A DNA stretch of 10,947 bases from Cardiobacterium sp963553325 (GTDB lineage Bacteria; Pseudomonadota; Gammaproteobacteria; Cardiobacteriales; Cardiobacteriaceae): assembly GCA_963553325.1 (NCBI GenBank), contig CAUVOF010000081.1, positions 1 to 10,947 of the forward strand, read 5' to 3'. The first letter of the stretch is position 1; each line of letters begins with the position of its first letter. A program made the translations under genes and the position numbers. Below the pieces are notes generated by a model that searched no databases, was not told the origin of the DNA, and was given only the letters and a program-made list of their open reading frames with translations. This document shows positions 6,111-10,947 of this stretch, piece after piece.

Positions 6111-8005
6111 TGTTGTGCTAACAGGCGGGTGTAGGGGTTTTCACCGGCAGCGGTGAGCAGCAAATGCGTCTGCGCGCGCGTCATGGCGACGTAAAGCAGG
6201 CGCGCCATTTCTTGCTGTTTTTCTTCGCTGTCCGGCAGACCATTGACACCGCTGACGATGACACGCGGAAACTCGCCGCCCTTGCTGCTGTGCATGGTGC
6301 AAAGCAAGACGTAATTCGGGTTGGGGCGGTAGGCTTTGCGTTCTTCGGTAGTAACGGGGTGGACGAAGGGGATGCCCGCTTCCCCCAGCGCTTTGGCAAG
6401 CGCGCCGCCCTGCCATTTGGCGTGATACAACAGCGCCATGTCGCCCCAGGCCGCACCATCTGCGTGCCAATCGTGAAGTTGGTCGATAATTTGCACAATT
6501 TCCGCATTGCGGCTGCTGGTGTTGATAAATGCCGGCTGAATGCCTGCACGACCGCCACCGCTTTCGCTGGCAATTAGCGGAATACTATCCGCATAATCAG
6601 AATTGGCTGTAAATTCCTCTTCATCGTCCAATTCAAACGGTAAAAAAGTGTTTTCCTTTTTCATTGGTGTATCGGTGAGGAAATGGTGAATGAAATGGCT
6701 GGCATAATTATGGATTTCTTCGCTATTACGGTAATCGATTTCCAGAATCCTGGTCCGTCCTGGTGCCTTGATACCGACACTAGACAAACTAAAATCCAGC
6801 CCGCGCTGTTTGGGATAGAGTGTCTGCGCGTCATCGTATAAAAGCAATAAATGTGCTTCTTCCGCCTCCGGCATTTTGGCAAGTGCGCGTAACCAATCTG
6901 CCGCGAAATCGTGTCCTTCGTCAATCAATACCGCGTAATACTGCCCGCTTGGAATGTTGCCGCTTTCTACACCGTCGCAAATTGCCGCTGCCAATCGTTC
7001 CGGATAGCCGTCGCCATAACGCACCTTAATGCCATAGCTTTCTTTCATGTGTTTGCACCAATCGTGGAAATGGCAAACTTCAATATTCTTTAAGAGTTTT
7101 AGGCGGGCTTTGAGAATACTGGCGAGGACAACATTGAAACAAACCACCAAAATAGGTTTATCCGGATTCGCTTCTGCCAGTTTGCGCGCGCGATATTGCA
7201 AAATCAGCGTTTTGCCCGAACCGGCGACGCCGTGAATAACGCGGTGGCCGCCTTTCAGATTACGCGCCAGATTTTCCTGTTTTTCATCGAATACTTTTAC
7301 CACTTCGGGGAAATTGATTTCTGCCGGTGTATCTTCGCTAACGTCCAAATCAAATAATTCGCTCTGCTCGCCGATAATAAATTCGGGATAGATATGTGCA
7401 CGGATGCGCGCCATTTGTTCTTTATTGAGTCCTACCGGGAAATGATAGGGCAGCATTGCATGCAGTTTGGCGATAAATTCATCGCGGGATAGCGCATCTT
7501 CCATAATGTCTTCTTTATACCAGGTGAGATGCGGCGGAAAGCAATCTTCAAGAATTTGGCGGGTACCTTCTTTAATGCGGCTGCGTTGCCAATTACTCAT
7601 TACCGCCCCAAATCCCCAGGGAAAAATCAATTTGCCCTGATGTTTGCCCGTTAGCTGGCGCAATTGGCGGTCTCTTTTCATGCGGTCAATGACCGGCAGA
7701 CAACAGGCGCGCGCCTGCTCAATCGGATGCACGGTGCGAATGTTCTGCTCGCCCTGCTTTAATAAAACGCTATCGGGCGTCATGCCCTTGATATTGCCCA
7801 TGTGCCAATCTTTGATTTCCACGCACCATAGGCCATGTCCGCCGTGGAAAATGAGGAAATCGGGATAGCGGCGGGTAATGCCGGGGGTGGCGGCGTTGTA
7901 CCAAACGAGGTATTCGTCGTCGAGGTGTTTTTCCAGCAATTCGGCAAAGCGGCGTTCGCCCGCTTGCATAGCCGATTTTTTCAGGGAAGTGAGGAATTGC
8001 GCCAT
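6107..8005 (-). CDS. NERD-domain nuclease fused to superfamily-1 (UvrD/Rep-like) helicase
   Basis: 632-residue predicted DNA-processing protein. The N-terminal NERD domain, related to restriction-type nucleases, shows PDF at 48-50 and VEIKDW at 62-67, the D...ExK pattern of a PD-(D/E)xK active site. The helicase part has a Q-like motif (FDEKQ, 239-243), Walker A GVAGSGKT (259-266), Walker B VLIDEGHDF (359-367; His where many relatives have Gln), motif III LLYDDAQ, YRN at 425-427, motif V TMHSSKGGEF (570-579) and motif VI LLYVAMTRA (603-611). All ATPase motifs look intact. It is expected to unwind, and perhaps cleave, DNA during repair, stress or defence. The start has AAGGAC six bases upstream. 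It is the first gene of the operon and its stop overlaps the PRTase ATG. It is visibly AT-richer than the genes on both sides, suggesting separate acquisition. Confidence 0.93.
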   Translation of the reverse strand: MAQFLTSLKKSAMQAGERRFAELLEKHLDDEYLVWYNAATPGITRRYPDFLIFHGGHGLWCVEIKDWHMGNIKGMTPDSVLLKQGEQNIRTVHPIEQARACCLPVIDRMKRDRQLRQLTGKHQGKLIFPWGFGAVMSNWQRSRIKEGTRQILEDCFPPHLTWYKEDIMEDALSRDEFIAKLHAMLPYHFPVGLNKEQMARIRAHIYPEFIIGEQSELFDLDVSEDTPAEINFPEVVKVFDEKQENLARNLKGGHRVIHGVAGSGKTLILQYRARKLAEANPDKPILVVCFNVVLASILKARLKLLKNIEVCHFHDWCKHMKESYGIKVRYGDGYPERLAAAICDGVESGNIPSGQYYAVLIDEGHDFAADWLRALAKMPEAEEAHLLLLYDDAQTLYPKQRGLDFSLSSVGIKAPGRTRILEIDYRNSEEIHNYASHFIHHFLTDTPMKKENTFLPFELDDEEEFTANSDYADSIPLIASESGGGRAGIQPAFINTSSRNAEIVQIIDQLHDWHADGAAWGDMALLYHAKWQGGALAKALGEAGIPFVHPVTTEERKAYRPNPNYVLLCTMHSSKGGEFPRVIVSGVNGLPDSEEKQQEMARLLYVAMTRAQTHLLLTAAGENPYTRLLAQQ

Positions 8006-8078
8006 AAAAATGTCCTTAATTGTTAATGGATGATGAAAATGGCGTTATTTTCGCATGAATGCCCTGCCCCTCGCGCAC

Positions 8079-8114
8079 AAAAAACCGCCGCGGAAAGCTA
8101 TCCGGCGGCGGTTT
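8079..8114 (-). terminator. Rho-independent terminator after terY
   Basis: Reading the minus strand, AAACCGCCGC pairs with the downstream GCGGCGGTTT across a loop that can pair further, and six T follow counting the end of the stem. It lies about 75 bases past the terY stop and acts in the terY direction only, since the plus side has no U-run. It separates terY from the helicase operon, which therefore needs its own promoter between about 8006 and 8078. I found no clear promoter hexamers there. Confidence 0.88.
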
Positions 8115-8189
8115 GCGGCGCTTGGCTCAAGCCCAGCCGATGCGGGCGATGCGATGCGGCGCGTCGGTGAGAGCGTAGATGCTGCGGTT

Positions 8190-8831
8190 TTACAGGACGA
8201 TATTGATTTCCGGCGGCGGTGGCGGCAGGTCGTTGGTCGCACTCGGCGCGCCAACGCTGACGCTGCTGTTGGCAACTGCCGCCGACACCCATTGGAAGAA
8301 TTTGGCGAAGGCGCTGGCGTCCATGGTGTCGAGCGATGCGACGGTGTCGGTGAGCTGCTTCAGGTAGGATGCGTCCGCCTTCGGCCCGGCGGCGCAGGCG
8401 ACGATATTGCCAAAGCCGAGGCTTTTGATGACCGGGATGGCTTCGCTGTAGGCGAGGAGGTCGGTCGGCTTGCCGTCGGTCAGGATGATGAGGATGGGGC
8501 GCCAGTCGCCTTTCTGCTCGCCGCTTTTGACGATACGGTCGCGCTGCACCGCGTGGGCGATGTGCTCAAGCGCGCCACCGAGGAAGGTCGCGCCGCTGTC
8601 CGGGCAGACGATTTCCGGCAGCGTCACCTGTTCGAGCGGCGTCAGCGGCAGCACGTCTTTAATTTCTGAATCGAAGGTGGTGATGGTGAGATGCACGCTT
8701 TCCAGCGCGTAGGGGTTTTGCCGCAATGATGCAAGCAGCGCTTGCAGCCCGGCATTGACGGCTTCGATGGGCTCGCCGCGCATGGAGCCGGAGGTGTCGA
8801 TGCAGATGTAGGTGAGGAGGCGTCGGGTCAT
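8190..8831 (-). CDS. terY: TerY-like von Willebrand factor A domain protein
   Basis: 213-residue cytoplasmic vWA-domain protein, the same length as typical TerY (about 212). The metal-ion-dependent adhesion site is complete: DTSGS at residues 12-16, the Thr in DSGATFLGGAL (about 82) and the Asp of ILTDGKPTD (119). The opening ICIDTSGSMRGEPIEAVNAG and the EQKGDWRPILIILTDG segment match TerY closely. TerY is a component of Ter stress-response systems (tellurite, colicin and phage resistance), often with a PP2C phosphatase and a kinase, and is thought to serve as a metal-dependent scaffold. No TerB/C/D/E/Z gene, phosphatase or kinase is within the window. The tail DLPPPPPEINIVL is a proline-rich extension of unknown role. 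AAAGGA seven bases before the ATG supports the start. It follows hemN by 76 bases with no terminator seen between them, and ends at its own strong terminator. Confidence 0.92.
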   Translation of the reverse strand: MTRRLLTYICIDTSGSMRGEPIEAVNAGLQALLASLRQNPYALESVHLTITTFDSEIKDVLPLTPLEQVTLPEIVCPDSGATFLGGALEHIAHAVQRDRIVKSGEQKGDWRPILIILTDGKPTDLLAYSEAIPVIKSLGFGNIVACAAGPKADASYLKQLTDTVASLDTMDASAFAKFFQWVSAAVANSSVSVGAPSATNDLPPPPPEINIVL

Positions 8832-8863
8832 GGGGTTTTCCTTTTAGAGGGGCAAATGGTTCT

Positions 8864-8883
8864 GGTGCAGCTTACGGTGCAGC
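8864..8883. repeat. Tandem direct repeat GGTGCAGC upstream of terY
   Basis: Two identical 8-base copies (8864-8871 and 8876-8883) are separated by TTAC, a 12-base period, in the short gap between hemN and terY. Position 33-52 bases before the terY ATG would suit an operator, but no known regulator motif is recognised. Confidence 0.35.
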
Positions 8884-8907
8884 GGCGGCTAATGTATCAA
8901 TATCTCG

Positions 8908-10290
8908 CTAGATAACCTTGGAAAAACGTCCACCGTTTTCGCCCTTGTGCAGGTAGGCGTCGAACACCATCGCCACGTTGCGGATGAGCAGGCGACCGAG
9001 CGGGCGCACTTCAAGGCGGTTGCCGTTGATACTGATGAGATCGTCGGCGGCGAGCGGTTGCAGCGCCTGCCATTCGCGCGCGAAGTAGTCGGGCGCGTTG
9101 ATTTGCCAGCGTCGGCTCACTGCGTCGAGGTCGAGGTGCAGGTTGCACATGATTTCGGTGATGACGTGGTGGCGGATGCGGTCGTCCGTGCTGAGTTCGA
9201 TGCCGCGCATTACCGGTATCGCGCCGTCGTTCAGCGCCTGGTAGTAGCGGCTGCGCGCTTTTTCGTGCTGGCTGTAGCAGCCGTCGAGCATGCTGATGGC
9301 GCTGATGCCAAAGCCGAGCAGTTCGCATTCGGAGAAGGTCGAGTAGCCCTGGAAGTTGCGGTAAAGCGTGCCTTCGCGCTGGTGGCGGACGAGGCTGTCG
9401 CCGGGCAGGGCGAAGTGGTCAAGGCCGATGAATTCGTAACCGCCGTCGGTGAGTTGTTCGATGGTCGCTTGCAGCAGTTGCAGTTTGCTCGGCGCGTCGG
9501 GCAGGTCGGCGGCGTTGATTTGTTTCTGCGCGCCGAAGATGTGCGGCATGTGCGCGTAGTTGAAAACGGCGAGGCGGTCGGGCGCCAGTTCGCCGATTTG
9601 TTCCAGGGTGCGGCGGAAGCTCGCCACGGTTTGCAGCGGCAGGCCGTAGATGAGGTCGGCGCTGATGCTGTGGTATCCCGCTTCGCGCGCTGCGACGATG
9701 GTGTCGCGGACGTGTGCGAAGGACTGGATGCGGTTCACCGCTTTCTGCACACGCGGGTCGAAGTCCTGCACGCCGAAGCTGACGCGGTTGAAGCCCAGTC
9801 CGCGCAGGAAACCGAGGTCGGCCGGGGTGACGGTGCGCGGGTCGATTTCGATGCTGAATTCGCCTTCATTATCCGCAGCGAAATGCGGGAAATGCGCGTG
9901 CAGCATGGCAAGCAGGCGCTGCATCTGCGTGTGGTCAAGGAAGGTGGGCGTGCCGCCGCCGAGGTGTAGCTGGATGACGCGGCGGTTCTTGTCGATATGC
10001 GCTGCCTGACGGGCGATGTCGCGTTCGAGGTAATCGAGGTAATCGTCGGACTGGCCGTGGTTGTGGGTGATGATTTTGTTGCAGCCGCAGTAGTAGCAGA
10101 CGTGTTCGCAGAAGGGGATGTGCACGTAGAGCGAGAGGTCGCGCCCGGCGGCGTTGCCCGCTTCGAGGTGGCGGACGTAGTCGGCGGCGCTGAAACGCGG
10201 GTGGAATTCGACGGCGGTCGGGTAGGAGGTGTAGCGCGGGCCGCTTTGGCTGTATTTGCCGATGAGTTCGGCGTCAAAGTAACGGGTCAT
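8908..10290 (-). CDS. hemN: Oxygen-independent coproporphyrinogen III oxidase (HemN)
   Basis: 460-residue radical-SAM enzyme that oxidatively decarboxylates coproporphyrinogen III to protoporphyrinogen IX in anaerobic or microaerobic haem synthesis; cytoplasmic. The N-terminus carries SGPRYTSYPTAVEF, then YVHIPFCEHVCYYCGCNK with the C-x3-C-x2-C cluster ligands plus the extra Cys of HemN. Further landmarks are LHLGGGTPTFL, RVSFGVQDF, DLIYGLP, FNYAHMPHIF, GLDHFALP, NFQGYSTF and the C-terminal RLLIRN...FSKVI, matching E. coli HemN (457 residues) throughout. The ATG at 10290 is chosen because MTRYFDAELIGKYSQSGPRY aligns with the E. coli start; an in-frame TTG at 10329 falls inside a terminator hairpin. 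There is no clear Shine-Dalgarno. A TACAAT promoter element sits about 30 bases upstream. The first ~58 codons are duplicated, with a deletion, about 550 bases away at 10737-10838. Confidence 0.97.
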   Translation of the reverse strand: MTRYFDAELIGKYSQSGPRYTSYPTAVEFHPRFSAADYVRHLEAGNAAGRDLSLYVHIPFCEHVCYYCGCNKIITHNHGQSDDYLDYLERDIARQAAHIDKNRRVIQLHLGGGTPTFLDHTQMQRLLAMLHAHFPHFAADNEGEFSIEIDPRTVTPADLGFLRGLGFNRVSFGVQDFDPRVQKAVNRIQSFAHVRDTIVAAREAGYHSISADLIYGLPLQTVASFRRTLEQIGELAPDRLAVFNYAHMPHIFGAQKQINAADLPDAPSKLQLLQATIEQLTDGGYEFIGLDHFALPGDSLVRHQREGTLYRNFQGYSTFSECELLGFGISAISMLDGCYSQHEKARSRYYQALNDGAIPVMRGIELSTDDRIRHHVITEIMCNLHLDLDAVSRRWQINAPDYFAREWQALQPLAADDLISINGNRLEVRPLGRLLIRNVAMVFDAYLHKGENGGRFSKVI

Positions 10291-10306
10291 GGGATTGGCG
10301 GGTGTG

Positions 10307-10338
10307 AAAAAACGGCGCGATTGTAGCAAGCGCGCCGT
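10307..10338 (-). terminator. Rho-independent terminator between the DUF6463-like gene and hemN
   Basis: On the minus strand ACGGCGCG pairs perfectly with CGCGCCGT (8 bp) around an 11-base loop, and a run of T follows. It lies about 40 bases after the stop of the membrane-protein gene and ends that transcript. The hemN -10 element lies in the loop, so a hemN transcript would begin near the right arm and could not form the hairpin. Confidence 0.85.
10320..10325 (-). promoter_or_regulatory. -10 element (TACAAT) for hemN
   Basis: TACAAT followed by CGCGCCG on the minus strand, 29 bases before the hemN ATG. The same element and following bases occur upstream of the duplicated hemN fragment at 10867-10872. 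No clear -35 is visible. The start of transcription would fall near 10313. No recognisable FNR box is seen, although hemN genes are often controlled by oxygen. Confidence 0.45.
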
Positions 10339-10377
10339 GGGCTGGCATTGACTTGGGTTGGCAGGCGAAAAAATCTG

Positions 10378-10731
10378 CTAACTGCCGCATTTGGCGACGA
10401 CAAACGTGAGCGCAAGGGCGAGTAGCAGTAACGGGCCGGCTTTGGGAAATAGCAGGGCGATGCCGGCAGCGAGTGCGAGCAGGGCGAGGATGGGCGACCA
10501 GCCGAGGCGGTTGGCGTCGGCCAGTTGCCAAAAGGTCAGACCGATGAGCATCAGCGCGAAGCCGGCGACGATAAACCAAAGGAAGGCAAATGTTTGTGCA
10601 TCGCCGCTGTGTACGCTGTTGAAAATGCCGCCGTCACGGATGCGCCGCAGCGCGTCGCGCATGGTGAGCAGGGCGAGGGTGTTGTGCAGCACGCCGGTGG
10701 CGATAAGCGCGAGGGAGAGGATTTTCAGCAT
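10378..10731 (-). CDS. Small four-helix membrane protein (DUF6463-like)
   Basis: 117-residue inner-membrane protein of unknown function. Hydrophobic segments lie at about residues 3-23, 47-69, 77-95 and 98-114. The N-terminal ATGVLHNTLALL, followed by an amphipathic stretch RDGGIFNSV and then AFLWFIVAGFALMLIG, resembles the DUF6463 family by pattern. No catalytic motif is visible, and the tail ends AKCGS in the cytoplasm or periplasm. The ATG has no Shine-Dalgarno; it starts five bases after the stop of the 33-codon hemN remnant, so its translation may be coupled to that small reading frame. A terminator follows about 40 bases after its stop. Membrane topology is confident; family name is tentative. 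Confidence 0.8.
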   Translation of the reverse strand: MLKILSLALIATGVLHNTLALLTMRDALRRIRDGGIFNSVHSGDAQTFAFLWFIVAGFALMLIGLTFWQLADANRLGWSPILALLALAAGIALLFPKAGPLLLLALALTFVVAKCGS

Positions 10732-10736
10732 GGGAA

Positions 10737-10838
10737 TCAGAGGATGTGGACGTAGAGCGAGAGGTCGCGCGTGGCGGTGTAGCGCGGGCTGCTTTGGCTG
10801 TATTTGCCGATGTGTTCGGCGTCGAAGTAACGGGTCAT
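10737..10838 (-). pseudogene. Duplicated, internally deleted 5' fragment of hemN
   Basis: A 33-codon frame starting MTRYFDAEHIGKYSQSSPRY aligns with HemN residues 1-21 with two substitutions (L9H, G17S). It then jumps to RDLSLYVHI (HemN 50-58), an in-frame loss of 26 codons with a small altered junction (TAT), and ends at a stop one codon after HI, before the iron-sulphur cysteines. The nucleotide similarity continues upstream of the ATG and includes the TACAAT promoter element. It cannot encode HemN activity. It may simply be debris of a duplication, or now act as a translated leader for the membrane protein that starts five bases downstream. Confidence 0.85.
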
Positions 10839-10866
10839 GACGGTTTGTGGTGGAAGAAACGGCGCG

Positions 10867-10872
10867 ATTGTA
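10867..10872 (-). promoter_or_regulatory. Duplicated -10 element (TACAAT) upstream of the hemN remnant
   Basis: Identical TACAAT-CGCGCCG context to the hemN promoter, 29 bases before the remnant's ATG. The sequence further upstream differs, so the second hairpin arm is absent and no terminator forms here. It would drive the remnant and the membrane-protein gene. Confidence 0.4.
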
Positions 10873-10893
10873 GTTGGGTTACAGCGCAAGCGC

Positions 10894-10947
10894 CTAGGGC
10901 GTGTTGACATACATAATTTTTTGATAATCTTGAATGATGAGAACTAG
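10894..10947. other. AT-rich tail of uncertain origin at the window edge
   Basis: After CCTAGG the composition changes abruptly from GC-rich to AT-rich. The tail contains TTGACA (10903-10908), a T-run, and a final CTAG at the last four bases. It might be the end of an insertion sequence, a promoter region reading rightwards, or a normal intergenic stretch. No -10 at proper spacing from TTGACA is convincing, and the window ends too soon to decide. Confidence 0.25.

Noticed and set aside
8006..8078. Specific promoter hexamers for the helicase operon
   Set aside because: A promoter must be here if the terY terminator is efficient, but I could not find hexamers with acceptable match and spacing, so none is listed.
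8947..9969. 340-residue open frame on the plus strand
   Set aside because: Antisense to hemN, which matches its family end to end; the predicted protein is Val/Ala/Glu-rich with no recognisable domain.
10291..10329. TTG start adding 13 residues to HemN
   Set aside because: The added residues fall in the terminator and promoter region and are absent from the E. coli protein; the duplicated copy also keeps the ATG equivalent to 10290.

Overview
The window is bacterial DNA with short intergenic gaps. Most of it is GC-rich, with one clearly AT-richer gene. The housekeeping proteins MetG and HemN resemble their Escherichia coli counterparts closely, which suggests a gammaproteobacterium (or a nearby proteobacterium). 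A Cardiobacterium-like host is a guess only, because no rRNA or other diagnostic marker is present. All recognised genes except one small gene lie on the minus strand. No tRNA, rRNA, CRISPR array or complete insertion sequence was seen.

Right edge (about 10200-10947): a short membrane protein (DUF6463-like) is preceded by a 33-codon remnant of the 5' end of hemN that includes hemN's own upstream sequence. An AT-rich tail of unknown nature follows at the edge. A good intrinsic terminator separates the membrane gene from hemN. hemN (oxygen-independent coproporphyrinogen III oxidase) is followed by terY (vWA-domain protein of the tellurite/stress-response Ter group), which ends in a strong intrinsic terminator.

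Centre (8005 down to 2367): a tightly packed minus-strand operon encodes, in order, a NERD-nuclease/superfamily-1 helicase, a phosphoribosyltransferase with a C-terminal TRSP domain, a HAD phosphatase, a Fic/Doc-family protein, a 60-residue unknown and an ADP-ribosylglycohydrolase. The first three are joined by ATGA stop/start overlaps and the fourth follows 11 nt later. PRTase-TRSP plus HAD is the core of the predicted nucleoside-like metabolite pathway known from Ter-linked neighbourhoods, and terY next door strengthens that link. A DNA-processing helicase, two protein- or nucleic-acid-modification enzymes (Fic and ADP-ribosyl hydrolase) and a Ter-type nucleotide module in one operon make this the most interesting part of the window. 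A stress or phage-defence role is inferred, not shown.

Left part: a small plus-strand gene with an LprI-like (DUF1311-like) C-terminal half meets the operon tail to tail, the two stop codons sharing TTAA. It is divergent from metG (methionyl-tRNA synthetase), whose last ~35 codons run off the left edge.
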